Part shown: piece after piece, positions 35,321 through 46,808 of the stretch | Numbering within the stretch: position 1 is the stretch's first letter | Layout: every line of letters starts with the position of its first letter | Origin: Drosophila miranda | Taxonomy: Eukaryota; Arthropoda; Insecta; Diptera; Drosophilidae | Assembly (NCBI RefSeq): GCF_003369915.1 | Contig: NW_022881614.1 | Location: 4,671,001 to 4,735,000, forward strand | Direction: 5' to 3' | DNA: 64,000 nt | The notes under the pieces: model-generated | Seen by the model: only the letters and a program-made list of their open reading frames with translations | Databases searched by the model: none | What the model was told of the DNA's origin: nothing | Program-made: the position numbers and the translations under genes

Positions 35321-37849
35321 AGCCGAAAGATGATAGAGAAATAGGGTGAAAAAACGAGAGAATTTATGTACGTCCACGATTACTACTTCGTTTTATGCCA
35401 ATATCTATCTCTCTGACTATGGGGGAGTCACCCCCTCTTCCATCACACATACATAAATGCGAATTACTCACTCTTAGAGGCCCACCTACCCCGCGCCCAC
35501 TTCTTATCAGCCGGAAAATGCTGGCATACGATACGAGAAAACTAAAAACGCAGAATCGTAGAAGATGACTATATCTTCTAAAGTGCAAAATCTGAACCAG
35601 ATCGTATAATTATTATAGCCAGAATCAAGAAAACAATTTCATTCTTTCTCGCTCTGTCTTTCTCTAACACACAGGTTTCATGGTCGGTTTTTGCCAATTG
35701 CAAAATATGAGTTCAAGGATCTCAGAACCCATAAAAGCTAGAGCAACCAAATTTGGTGTCCACACTCCTGTGATATCGGACCTTGACCGTTTCGTGTCAA
35801 AATTTCGCCACACCCCCTTCCGCCCCCGCAAAGGACGAAAATCTGGGGCATCCACAAATCTCAGAGACTATTAACGCTAGAGTAACCAAATTAAGTATCC
35901 GCACTCCTGTTAGATCTCACTAAAAAACGTATAACTCAAAATTTCGCCCCATACCCTTCCGCCCACACAAAGGACGAAAATCTGTTGCATCCACAACATT
36001 GCAGATTCGAGAAAACTAAAAACGCAGAATCATAGATAACGACCATATCTATCAGATTGCTGAATCTGGATCAGATCAGATCATTTTTATAGCCAAAAGG
36101 AACAAATCAATTTGCAGTGGCTACGCAGCGCCCGACGTCACGCTCAGACTGATTTTCTGTCTCTCTCGCACGCACTCTTTGTCGTGTCGTTTAATATGAG
36201 CGGCGTCTGCCGGAGGAGAGCCATACTAAATTAGTATCGGGTATAACTGTAGAGTTGCGGTGTCCGCAGCAACTCACAACGTTCCCCCTCGTCATACCCG
36301 ATACTCAAAATGAGTATTGGGGTATATTAGATTTGTGGTAAAAGTGGATGTGTGTAACGTCCAGAAGGAATCGTTTCCGACCCCATAAAGTATATACATT
36401 CTTGATCAGCATCAAAAGCCGAGTCGATTGAGCCATGTCTGTCTGTCCGTCTGTCCGTCCGTCCGTCTGTCCGTCCCCTTCAGCGCCTAGTGCTCAAAGA
36501 CTATAAAAGCGAGAGCAACGATGTTTTGGATCCAGACTTCTGTGATATGTCACTGCTACAAAAATATTTCAAAACTTCGCCCCGCCCACTTCCGCCCCCA
36601 CAAAGGACGAAAATCTGTGGCATCCACAATATGACCATATCTTTTAGACTGCAGAATCTGAATTGGATCGTATTATTATTATAGCCAGCATCAAGAAAAC
36701 AATTTCATTTTTTTTCGTTGTGAGAACGTTGTGAGTTGCTGCGGACACCGCAACTCTACATTTATACCCAAAACTTAGTCAGTATGGCTCTTCTCCGGCA
36801 GACGCCGCTAATATTAAACGACACGACAAAGAAAGCGTGCGAGAGAGACAGAAAATCAGTCTGAGCGTGACGTCGGGCGCTGCGTAGCCACTGCAAATTG
36901 GTATCTTGCTTTTGGCTACAAAAATGATCCGATCTGATCCAGATTCAGCAATCTGATAGATATAGTCATTATCTATGATTCTGCGTTTTTAGTTTTCTCA
37001 AATGTGCAATATTGTGGATGCAACAGATTTTCGTCCTTTGTAGGGGCGGAAGCGGGTGAGGCGAAATTCTGAGATATACGTTTTATAGTGAGATCTAACA
37101 GAAGTGCGGTTACCAAATTTGGTTTCTCTAGCCTTAATAGTCTCTGAGATTTGTGGATGCAACAGATTTTCGTCCTTTGCGGGGGCGGAAGGGGGTGTGG
37201 CGATATTTGGACACGAAACGGTCAAGGTCCGATATCACAGGAAAGTGGATACCAAATTTGGTTGGTATGGCTCTTATAGGTTCTGAGATCCTTTAACTCA
37301 TATTTTGCAATTGGCAAAACAGACCATGAAACCTGGGTGTTAGAGAGAGACAGAGCGAGAAAGAATGAAATTGTTTTCTTGATTCTGGCTATAATAATTA
37401 TACGATCTGGTTGAGATTTTACACTCTAGAACATATAGTCATCCTCTACGTTTCTGCGTTTTTGGTTTTATCGTATCTTTAAAAATGGGGATGCCACAGA
37501 TTTTCGTCCTTTGTGGGGGCGGAAGTGGGCGGGGCAAAGCTTTGAAATATTTTGGTAGCACTGCCATATCACAGAAGTCTGGATCCAAAACATCGTTGCT
37601 CTAGCTCTTATAGTCTTTGAGCACTAGGCGCTGAAGGGGACGGACAGACGGACGGACGGACGGACGGACAGACAGACGGACAGACGGACAGACGGACAGA
37701 CAGACAGGGCTCAATCGACTCGGCTATTGATGCTGATCAAGAATATATATACTTTATGGGGTCGGAAACGATTCCTTCTGGACGTTACACACATCCACTT
37801 TTACCACAAATCTAATATACCCCAATACTCATTTTGAGTATCGGGTATA
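35321..37849 (+). repeat. third, partial and diverged duplication unit
   Basis: Filler (to about 35527), forward Helitron 35528-36302, forward Helitron part 36303-36716 and full inverted Helitron 36717-37849. The order matches the start of the 20450 and 29393 subunits. It is more diverged: a deletion near 36629 removes about 36 bases, and the last Helitron differs at many sites (for example GCTTTGAAATATTTTGGTAGC). No retrotransposon follows; unique DNA starts at 37850. Confidence 0.85.
36717..37849 (-). mobile_element. DINE-1-type Helitron, full length, diverged
   Basis: Reverse orientation, 1.13 kb, with terminal hairpin, GA-rich block near 37345-37370 and AGTATCGGGTATA at the end. More divergent from the array consensus than the copies in the two complete units, so it may be the older template. 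Confidence 0.87.
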
Positions 37850-38242
37850 AAAATCTCAAAGGCAAAGCCTGCAAAAGATGAGAGGGGAGGGCGGAACAGC
37901 ACCCTTTCAATGACAAGAAGAGAGCAGGGCAGGGCGGCCTAATGAGGATAACTTCTAAGGCGGGAGGAGAGAGTGGGAGAACATGCCCCAACGCCTGGAG
38001 GTTAGGAGGTCAGCAGCGTGAAGCACCTTTTGCCCAAAAAGCAACAAGCAAATAAACAAGAAACAAAGACAAAACAGTCGCCATGCAAATAAAACTAAAC
38101 AAACAAAAACACTTGGAGCAAAAGCAGCAGCAAAAGCAAACATCGGCTAGGGGAAAGAGACGACCCGGTTAGCCGAGGCTTTTGATACCCTTTTGGCAGC
38201 TACCCATACTATGATAGGCGATAGATACCCTGTAGAACCAAA
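37850..38242. other. unique sequence, no gene recognised
   Basis: Purine-rich then A-rich DNA without a convincing reading frame. It leads into the palindrome and minisatellite that follow. Confidence 0.4.
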
Positions 38243-38258
38243 GGGGTCAATTGACCCC
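38243..38258. repeat. perfect 16-bp palindrome
   Basis: GGGGTCAATTGACCCC is fully self-complementary and lies just upstream of the 63-bp minisatellite. It could be a protein-binding site or chance; there is no other evidence. Confidence 0.6.
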
Positions 38259-38263
38259 TCTCG

Positions 38264-38524
38264 AACTAGTTCTGCGCTGTTTACCGCGCAACTAGCTACG
38301 CAACTAGTTACGCGGGAAGCGAACGCGGACCAGGTCTTCGTCGACTACAATGTACTAGTTCTGCAACTAGTTACGCGGGAAGCGATCGCGGACCAGGTCT
38401 TCGTCGACTATAATGTACTAGTTCTGCAACTAGTTACGCGGGAAGCGAACGCGGACCAGGTCTGCGTCGACTACAGTGTACTAGTTCTGCAACTAGTTAC
38501 GCGGGAAGCGAACGCGGACCAGTC
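38264..38524 (+). repeat. 63-bp minisatellite, about four copies
   Basis: CAACTAGTTACGCGGGAAGC starts at 38301, 38364, 38427 and 38490, a constant 63-bp period. Because 63 is a multiple of three, one frame reads through as a 21-residue repeat (QLVTREANADQVFVDYN then VLVL). Of the few differences between copies, several change the amino acid, so selection on that frame is not evident. A degenerate start of the unit precedes the first copy. Confidence 0.9.
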
Positions 38525-38545
38525 GAAAAAGAACCGAAAAACGAA

Positions 38546-38574
38546 GCCGCCTTCGGTTTGTTTTTGAAGGCGGC
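38546..38574. other. GC-rich hairpin after the minisatellite
   Basis: GCCGCCTTC and GAAGGCGGC form a 9-bp perfect stem with an 11-nt loop ending in five T. The form resembles an RNA hairpin, but no transcript is known from the sequence. Confidence 0.5.
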
Positions 38575-38902
38575 AAATAACCGCCATTCCGTGGAGTTAC
38601 AGTGCCCACTCAGCTAGTTTTTACCGAGCCACGACATGCAATAAGCACCGAAATGGTAAGTTAATCGTGATATTTTACTGTAGTTGCGCTTTGGAATGAA
38701 AGAGACAAGAATTTACACAAACAAAATGCATTTGTTTTTCTCGTTTGCTTTATGCGTTGATTTTGTTCACTTCTGTACAACATCTAATCGCTGGAAAAGT
38801 CTTTTGTGTAAACATTTATTAAAAAAGTGGAAAAGAATTAATAAATAAATCAAATTAATATAAACAGGTACGTGCAAATATATATTATATATTTCAAATA
38901 AA
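38575..38902. other. unique AT-rich sequence
   Basis: No gene recognised between the hairpin and the next Helitron. Confidence 0.4.
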
Positions 38903-39614
38903 ACGAGGGGGAACGTTGTGAGTTGCTGCGGACACCGCAACTCTACGGTTATACCCGATACTAAGTCAGTATAGTATGGCTCTCCTCCGGCAGACGCCGC
39001 TAATATTAAACGACACGACAAAGAGTGCGTGCGAGAGAGACAGAAAATCAGTCTGAGCGTGAAAATTTGGTTGCTCTAGCTTTTGTAGTCTCTGAGATCT
39101 AGGCGCTAATGTTTTTCTCTAAGCAAAGCCGCCTATGCTACGTGTGTGTTAGAGAGAGACAGGGCGAGAAAAAATGAAATTGTTTTCTTGATGCTGGCTA
39201 TAATAATAATACGATCCAATTCAGATTCCGCAGTCATAAAGATATGGTCATTCTCTACAATTCTACGTTTTTTGTTTTCTCATATCTTTAAAATTGTGGA
39301 TGCCACAGATTTTCGTCCTTTGTGGGGGCGGAAGTGGGCGGGGCGAAGTTTTGAAATATTTTTGTAGCAGTGACATATCACAGAAGTCTGGATCCAAAAC
39401 ATCGTTGCTCTAGCTCTTATAGTCTTTGAGCACTAGGCGCTGAAGGGGACGGACAGACGGACAGACAGACAGGGCTCAATCGACTCGGCTATTGATGCTG
39501 ATCAAGAATATATATACTTTATGGGGTCGGAAACGATTCCTTCTGGACGTTACACACATCCACTTTTACCACAAATCTAATATACCCCAATACTCATTTT
39601 GAGTATCGGGTATA
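38903..39614 (-). mobile_element. DINE-1-type Helitron, internally deleted
   Basis: Reverse copy with both termini (hairpin at about 38917-38942, AGTATCGGGTATA at the end). An internal stretch is missing near 39062, and the interior differs from the array copies. The GA-rich block is at about 39150-39175. Confidence 0.87.
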
Positions 39615-39712
39615 ATGATGAGCAAAAGGCATTTGCGTAGACTCCGTAAGAGTGAAAGGGAAGCTAACATTGCAAAGTTAGCGTTGTGCAGAAAAGATAA
39701 CAGATAACAGCA

Positions 39713-40037
39713 ATGAAATCGATTCTCCAGCCAGCTGGCGTTTTGAGCGGCTTAAACATTATTTTGAGTGAGGAAATTGTTCTAGCCTATAACGTCGATG
39801 GGGTCCAAGGGAAGAAGGCCCTTAGGACCCACAAAGAATTTTTTGCAGCTTTGCTAGGTAAAATACCATTTACACTTCTAGAGATTTAAACATTTTTCAT
39901 ATAAATTAAAACAAATATTAATTACAGAATGTATTCCGCCTGGCGATGAGCCCCCCGAAAACACTGTGCGGAAGGCAATGCAAAGGATGAAGAAAAGGGT
40001 GTTTAAGAAGAAGTGTCTTGCCAAAAACCAGGCGTAG
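39713..40037 (+). CDS. small two-exon hypothetical gene or gene tail
   Basis: Exon 1 (39713-39857) starts with ATG. A 70-bp intron (39858-39927) has GT at its start, a T/A-rich tract and ACAG at its end. Exon 2 (39928-40037) continues in phase to TAG, giving 84 residues. The product reads LSEEIVLAYNVDGVQGKKA, then FFAALLECIPPGDEPPE, and a very basic tail (RMKKRVFKKKC). The pattern of hydrophobics around V..AYN..G..GKKA resembles the C-terminal part of insect DUF4806 proteins, but I am not certain. No membrane segment. A second short frame (39615-39707, 30 residues, strongly basic) starts immediately at the Helitron end, so a larger gene may have been truncated by the Helitron. Confidence 0.5.
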
Positions 40038-41158
40038 GCTAAGCATCATATAATTAAAAATTATTCGTTATTGGTACTAGAGGGTACCCATAGACTGATG
40101 CGTATGTACGGCTTTAAAGACTTAAAAGTGTTTTTGCCAACACTTCAATCACAATCGCAATACGCTCTTCCCTCGAAGGGTACAATAATCAAAACTTCAC
40201 CCCTCCCACGGAAGGGGATGGGGGGAAAAGTGTGCACAGAATGAAAAAATATACGATTGACGCTAACAAGCAAAGTGTCAATAACAACTACAACAACAAC
40301 AACAACAAAGAGTTGCGTCGCTTTAAACGTGGCCTCTGGAATTTTTGTTTCATTTGCCAAATTGTTTCATACAGACAACCACACACCAGCACGAGCGTGA
40401 GAGTAAACCTAAAGAGAGCGAGAGCACGCGAGAGAGAGAGCGAATCCAACTGTTTCAACTTTGCAACGTTTTTTTGTTGTTCCATGCGTGAGCTTAGCGG
40501 CATCCTCTTCCCACTGCCCGCTGTCCGCACCCAGCAGACATCGCCCCACTGACTTCGCACTTGGTGCTAGAGAAGCTTAGCATGGGGCACGGCACTCTTA
40601 TGCTTAAACGCAATGTGCATGTGTGAAGACGACGGTCTCCCTCTTTCTTTCGCTGTTAGGGCCTCCCCCAGCAGCCACCTGCTGGGGATGCAGCGCACAC
40701 CAGCAAGTGCACACATGCTTGAGTGTACGCACAGTGGGAAAATTAAATCCGTAATTTATTAAAAGTAGACAGTATCCCTTACATTTTCAATTTGAGCCCA
40801 ACTTGTTCTGAGGCACGACAGCCACTGTGCGAAGCTGTAACTGCCGTTGTTTCCATGTTCTCCCACCCACGTCGCCCTTTGCTCATAGCACCTCTTCCAT
40901 CTTGCTTATTCATCTCGTTCCCCTCTACTTTTTATTCACGTAGCACTTTTGCTTTGTAATTATTGTCATTACGTCATGAACAGGCAACCGCGACGCGCAA
41001 TGCAAGACGCCAAACCACTCGCTCCGCGCCCGCTTATACGGCGAACCACCCTGTATGAAGCATCTTTCTCACTCTTTCTTCTCTGCTGGCCATCTTTTCG
41101 ACCCTCTCCTCTTTCGTTTTGTTTTGATTCGCCATGGCTTTTAATTTGGCGCGACGCT
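40038..41158. other. non-coding unique DNA
   Basis: About 1.1 kb of low-copy DNA with a CAA-repeat stretch (about 40285-40312) and a GA-rich stretch (about 40396-40440). No supported gene. Its base composition is closer to ordinary intergenic DNA than the repeat blocks on the left. Confidence 0.5.
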
Positions 41159-41256
41159 GTCAAGGTATATTAGTAGGAAGGTAAGTGAGTCCCCATGTGA
41201 GTGCCAGAGTTCCGCTCTCTATCACTTACTCTACTTTCCTACTAATATACCTTTGA
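41159..41256. ncRNA. candidate long hairpin (pre-miRNA-like or MITE)
   Basis: Arms AAGGTATATTAGTAGGAA (41162-41179) and TTCCTACTAATATACCTT (41236-41253) pair perfectly over 18 bp. After a small asymmetric bulge GTAAGTGA (41181-41188) pairs with TCACTTAC (41222-41229), leaving a terminal loop of about 33 nt. The overall size of about 95 nt and near-perfect stem resemble a microRNA precursor; a tiny inverted-repeat transposon is the main alternative. I do not recognise the arm sequence as a known miRNA. Confidence 0.4.
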
Positions 41257-41259
41257 AAC

Positions 41260-42165
41260 TGTTCTATGTTTGAGAGAAAGGAGAATGACTGAAGAGAGGG
41301 AAATGCGGCAGGGAAGATCAACAGCCGGAGACGACTTTTGTCGACTCTTTTGTGCTTATTTTAATGTGCATTTAAATGTTTGCTTTTACGTAATAATTTT
41401 TTCTTTTTATTGTTAGAACATGCCATGAATGTCTGAAAATCATTTCGAAGGCATGCAATATAGAGAGCGCCCGGCAATTAACTTTTAACATCTAGATTCT
41501 ACAGAGAGAGAGAGAGAGTCACGCAAACGACGCGTAAAATTGTTAAATTTGAACTTGAAAAGGGATATGGCATGCATTTTGCTATCCAATTGAGAGCGGA
41601 CACCGAGTGAGAACAAATCGAAATGTAATTAAAATCAACAACAAAAAGCAAGAGCACAAATCACTCTCACTTTTGAATATTGCTCTAGTCTATCTCCCTC
41701 TCTCAGTCGCTAAAAACTTGAGCGAAGAGGGATTGGATAATGTGTGTGTGGCACTGTGCGGCGTGCGCAACAACAACAAGAAAACAGCTGAGCGGGAATG
41801 CACACACATGCACACCCCCCCACATAGATTCCATATATATATGTATATGTACGATTTTGCTTTTAGCTTAATTAACTAAAACAAAAAACGACTATAACTT
41901 ACCGCTTAATGGCGGCTCTATATTAAACAATTTATCAGAGTTGTTTGCAATTTACGGAACTCGTTAACACTTTTCACTGTTAATTCATTTAAAAATTTAG
42001 TCAGAGTTCACATATGTACGTACAGTACATTTCTCTTATTTTTATCGTAAAAAGCCGCACAGATATTTTTTTCAACGCGAATAATCCGCAACGCGTGTGG
42101 CTCCAACAAAAAATAAATAAAACATCTGATAGTCTCATAATAGCCGTTCATCTCTTATCAATGAG
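41260..42165. other. non-coding unique DNA upstream of TTC7 relic
   Basis: No supported reading frame. Contains an AG dinucleotide run near 41500-41517 and short TA-rich stretches near 41835. Confidence 0.5.
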
Positions 42166-42173
42166 TATCGATA
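42166..42173. promoter_or_regulatory. DRE motif (TATCGATA), distal
   Basis: Exact palindromic DNA replication-related element, the binding site of DREF and overlapping BEAF-type sites. It lies about 460 bases upstream of the TTC7 reading frame. Confidence 0.6.
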
Positions 42174-42411
42174 CATGTGTGCGGTAAATCACGTAGACTG
42201 CATGTAAGTAAACATAGATGGCGCTTTAGAATCCATGTAAAAGTCACAAAGAAATACAATTCGATGACGTTTATTGCATGAAATTCGTGCTCTGCATCAA
42301 TATTCTGATCATTTCAGATAAAAGAGTAAATTTTCTAAAAAATTCGCTACAAAATGAAAAAAAAAATTCCAATTCTTTATCTTAGAAAAACACCGATATC
42401 CGACAAATATA

Positions 42412-42419
42412 TATCGATA
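42412..42419. promoter_or_regulatory. DRE motif (TATCGATA), proximal
   Basis: Second exact TATCGATA, about 210 bases upstream of the TTC7 frame. Two DREs are typical of housekeeping promoters in flies and fit the general role of TTC7. Confidence 0.65.
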
Positions 42420-42623
42420 TGTTGATATATGATTAGTTTACCATCCCTAATGAGGACGAAAATTCCAATATTGTTGCTGTAATTGGATTAAACCAAACGA
42501 AAAATGCTGTAATTAGGTGAAAAGGAAGCGTTCGACCCACACAACACACACGGAAACAGCCAGCGCGTAGCCAGAAGAGAACTCTCCAGCAGCCAATTGT
42601 CCAGCCGGATGGCCAATCGCAAT

Positions 42624-44181
42624 ATGCGAGCAATACAACCAAAGTCGAAGCCCTGATCGAGAGCTGTCGCAGCGAGGGCAAATGGCATCGCGTCATCGAT
42701 CTGACGGACGAGCTGAAAACGGGCTCGCCCCAGAATGGTGAGTAGAGTCTCTAGAGGATCTATACGGACATATGAATCAATCTCTTTTTGTGTCCCCCCC
42801 ACCACAACAGAATGCCTGGCCAACTTTTTGGTGGGCGAGGCTCGCCTGGAGAGTTACCTTGAGGAGAATGCCTTGGTTGCTGAATCGAACTTTGGACGCG
42901 CCAAGACGGGCTTGTCCGAGGCGCGATGCTACCTGAATCTGGCCCTTGGTGAGTGTGGCCAAAAGGCGGGCATTGCTTTGGATGCTTACCTTCTGCTGGC
43001 CAAGCTCTGTTTCGCCTGTGGCGAGTACGAGCCCAGTCTGGATAACTTTATCAAAGCGGAGCTCAACACGCTGGCCGAAAAGGAGCTGACATTGTGGGTA
43101 GATCCCATGGAGATTGAAAGGAAACTAAATCACTCCCTATCGCTTACAGACGCAGCTTGAAGATCCTGGCCGAGTCGTATGCCATCAAGGGCATCAAGGA
43201 GCATCTCTTGCGATGTTCCTGCTCCGATACCTGACGATCGGGCAGGTGCCACGCTTACTATTCCATTTCATAGTTTTGATCGATTTGCATAGCTCTCTTC
43301 AACTTTGCCTGCTTCTCTACAATATTATCTACCACATTTGATAACACTTTCTGCCTGTTTTATGCCTGTCTTGCTTTTGTGTATATCTCTCACTCTATAC
43401 TGTTCCATTTCGTTGTTGGTCTTTCTACTCTTCGAAATTATATTTCGAACCTATTTATATAATGCTCTGGCTGGAGCACGCCTTGAGCGAGGCGGCCAGC
43501 TCTCTGAGCTCTTTCACGCAGCGCCCCGGACCGCGAAGACCCTGTATGCTGCAGATTGAGGTGGGTATTTGGAGCGCTTACTTAACAGCTAGAAACATCA
43601 CCCCTTTGGATTCCCTTTTCAGATTTGGCTGCTGCTGGCGGACGTGTATTTGCGCATTGAACAGCCCAACGAGGCCCTCAACTGCAACCACGAGGCCTCG
43701 CCGATCTATCCCCTCTCGCATCAGATTATGTATATGGTATGCCGGAGCCACAGCCACTTCTGGAATGTGCTTTTATCTAATGGCAACTCCCTTTTTGCAG
43801 CGCGGTCAGGTACATGTGTATCTGGAGCAGTGGCGGGATGCCAAACAATGCTACCTCAATGCCGTGGCCGCCAATCCCAATCACACGGAGGCACTGCGTG
43901 CCTTGGGCGAGACCCATTTTCCCGGCTGGCCGAGAAGATGCTCAAGGATGCGGCCAAACTGGATCCAAATTGTCCCAGAATTTGTTGTGTAATCCAACAA
44001 AAGATGTATCCCCTCTATCCTGCCTCATTGTTTTGTTATTTCCCATAGGTTTGCTCTGGGCAAGGTTATGGAATCCCTGGGGGATTTCTATGCGGCGGCG
44101 GATTGCTTTGCCACATCGCTGCAGTTGGAGCCATCGTGCCCGGTGCTGCCATTTACCTCGATTCCCCTGGTCTTTGAGTAG
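42624..44181 (+). pseudogene. TTC7: TTC7 homologue with central deletion
   Basis: TTC7 is the tetratricopeptide scaffold that with EFR3 and FAM126 places PI4-kinase III alpha at the plasma membrane. Visible exons: N-terminal piece ending 42737 (VEALIESCRSEGKWHRVIDL), 42811-43093 (FLVGEARLESYL), one from 43150 (ILAESYAIKG), about 43463-43560 (LEHALSEAASSL), 43623-43736 (WLLLADVYLRIEQPNEAL), 43801-about 43983 (RGQVHVYLEQWRDAKQCY) and 44049-44181 (ALGKVMESLGDFYAAADC, PSCPVLPFTSIPLVFE, stop TAG). Introns have GT/AG ends. About 500 residues between the third and fourth pieces are absent. The ATG at 42624 is one base out of frame, two extra bases shift the frame near 43918, and the donor after 43983 reads TTGTGT. 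This is a relic, not a working gene. Confidence 0.85.
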
Positions 44182-45375
44182 AGAGCGATCCTCGGATCCT
44201 CTCGTTTCGTTACGTTTCGTTTTGTAGACTCGACTAACATCAAAAGTGAACAGCAATATTACTTACTTAAACGTCTCTATAAGCCCCAAACCGGTTCGCA
44301 GTAATTAATTAATGAACTTTTTTTGTATTCTGTGTCCCGTCAGTATTACAACATTTCGTGTAATTATGGATCGACAGATCGATCTGCCTGTGCGTATTTG
44401 TGTGTAAATTATTAGCTAGAAAATGTTCAAGTTGTTGTATATTAATCATCTATACTATGCCTTCGTTGATAATAACCAGTTCTATGCTCTATAAGTTATA
44501 AGGAGTTTCATCTGCCCAAGCCCCCCAGAAAATGTGCTACTTTTGTTAAAAACTTCTCTCTCTTCTTTCTTTCTCTCTAATTTATTTTCTTGGCATGTTC
44601 ACTAATGGATAATGATTTGATTATAAATTATATATCTAGATATAGCCGAATTTAAAGTTAAACAAATATATGAAGAACCTTAAAACCGTGTGCTTTCGCT
44701 TGCCTTTGTCCTTGTTTAGTTACCCTGCTTTGTGTTGCATGCCACACATACTCCTTTCACTTTCCGAATTAGCTTATTTACGTTGGTAATTTCCGCATTC
44801 TGTTGAAGGCCATAATCAGACAGAAATATCCCCCTTAAAGAACCTCTAAAACTGTCAGAAGGGGGGGGGGGGGGGGCCTGTGCCTAGGGGTGGCATTGGC
44901 GGGCGTGTCCGTGGCAACTGGGCTTTTGGCCAATCAATAAAAAAGTCAACAAGCAAGTCGGAAATGTCGGCGCAGGGCGATGGCACAGGAATTTGGGTTG
45001 ATTACGTTCTAGCATCGAAATAAATCCCTGTTTAGAGTGTGGCCTCATTGGGCGAGGACTGGGACCCGATTGCCCGTAAACTGTCCCATGAAGGAGCAGC
45101 AGCGACAGCCGAAGGATGACCCCAAAGCGTAAGCGTCGCGGACGCAGCGAGAAAGAGAAAGGTGGATGATGGATGAAATTGGTTGGCTCTAGATCTACGA
45201 TCTTCTGCTGAAGACCTCTACTTTTTCTCCAATTCAAAGTCAGAGTTTCTGGGTTAATTTGTACACAAACTCTACAGGAAATTCATCAGTTTTGAACGTT
45301 CTGGAAATACTGGTATTTTACTTGCGCTTTTTTTTACAATCTGCCTTTGGATCGACCCTTCGGTTGGCACCCGGA

Positions 45376-45406
<31 letters not shown>

Positions 45407-45703
45407 ATCTCTCGCCTCTGCTTAACTTTATTAATGATTTGTGTACATATTTGATTGTTGTATTTATTGGCTGTAGACACACGGGTCGATAGACAGACGG
45501 GGGGCTCTTGGTTATAGAGGGAGAGGGAGGTGATAAGGCGATAAGCCCTATACGGGGGTTGGGTTGGTTTTATAAGACTCGACATTAGTGTTGAATCCTT
45601 TAATAAATATTTGAGAGAATAGAGAAATATCCAAAATAACCTTTTGAATGTTTGTAGAGGGATTATCAGGAGAGAGGGTTTCGAAATGGTTTCTACCTGT
45701 TTT
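44182..45703. other. TTC7 3' flank, non-coding
   Basis: No further gene recognised. Contains a run of 16 G (44861-44876), a CT microsatellite (about 45379-45400) and several AATAAA motifs. It ends at a full-length Helitron. Confidence 0.5.
44861..44876 (+). repeat. homopolymer of 16 G
   Basis: Uninterrupted G run, unusual in fly DNA and prone to length error in sequencing. Confidence 0.9.
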
Positions 45704-46808
45704 TATACCCGATACTCAAAATGAGTATTGGGGTATATTAGATTTGTGGTGAAAGTGGATGTGTGTAACGTCCAGAAGGAATCGTTTCCGACCCCATAAA
45801 GTATATATATTCTTGAGCAGCATCAATAGCCGAGTCGATTGAGCCCTGTCTGTCTGTCCGTCTGTCCGTCCGTCCGTCTGTCTGTCCCTATCAGCGCCTA
45901 GTGCTCAAAGGCTATAAGAGCTAGAGCAACGACGTTTTATATCCGGATTTCTGTGATATGTCACTGCTACAAGTATATTTCAAAACTTTGCCCCGCCCAC
46001 TTCCGCCCCCACAAAGGGCGAAAATCTGTGGCATCCACAAATTCAGAGATACGAGAAAACTGTAGAGAAAAATCGTAGAGGATGACTATATCTTCTAGAG
46101 TGCAAAATCTGAACCAGATCGTATAATTATTATAGCCAGAATCAAGAAAACAATTACATTCTTTCTCCCTCTGTCTCTCTCTAACACCCAGGTTTCATGG
46201 TCAGTTTTGCCAATTGCAAAATATGAGTTCAAGGATCTCAGAACCCATAAGAGCCAGATCAACCAAATTTGGTATCCACACTCCTGTGATATCGGACCTT
46301 GACCGTTTTGTGTCAAAATTTCGCCACACCCCCTACCGCCCGCGTAAAGGACGGAAATCTGGGGCATCCACAAATCTCAGAAACTATTAAAGCTAGAGTA
46401 ACCAAATTTGGTATCCACACTTCTGTTAGATCTCACTATAAAACGTATATCTCAAAATTTCGCCCAACCCCCTTCCGCCCTCACAAAAGACGAAAATCTT
46501 TTGCATCCACAATATTGCACATTCGAGAAAACTAAAAACGCAGAATCATAGAGAATGAACATATATATCCGGTTGCGGAATCTGGATCTGATCGGATAAT
46601 TTGTATAGCCAAAAGCAACAAATCAATTAGCAGTGGCTACGCAGCGCCCGACGTCACGCTCAGACTGATTTTCTGTCTCTCTCGCACGCACTCTTTGTCG
46701 TGTCGTTTAATATTAGCGGCGTCTGCCGGAGGAGAGCCATACTGACTTAGGATCGGGTATAACTGTAGAGTTGCGGTGTCCGCAGCAACTCACAACGTTC
46801 CCCCTCGT
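45704..46808 (+). mobile_element. DINE-1-type Helitron, full length, at palindrome edge
   Basis: Forward orientation from TATACCCGATACTC to CCCCCTCGT, 1.1 kb, with minisatellite near 45850-45885 and GA-rich block complement near 46160-46190. The left boundary of the palindrome (46786) lies inside its 3' hairpin. Confidence 0.9.

Noticed and set aside
38264..38524. CRISPR-like array
   Set aside because: The 63-bp units are contiguous tandem repeats with no unique spacers, in an insect genome.
38193..38567. 124-residue protein from the minisatellite
   Set aside because: It needs a non-ATG start, is generated by the 63-bp period, and differences between units change residues freely.
40232..40552. 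106-residue ORF in CAA/GA-rich DNA
   Set aside because: Low-complexity composition (Asn and Arg/Glu runs) and no domain; best explained by microsatellite-like DNA.
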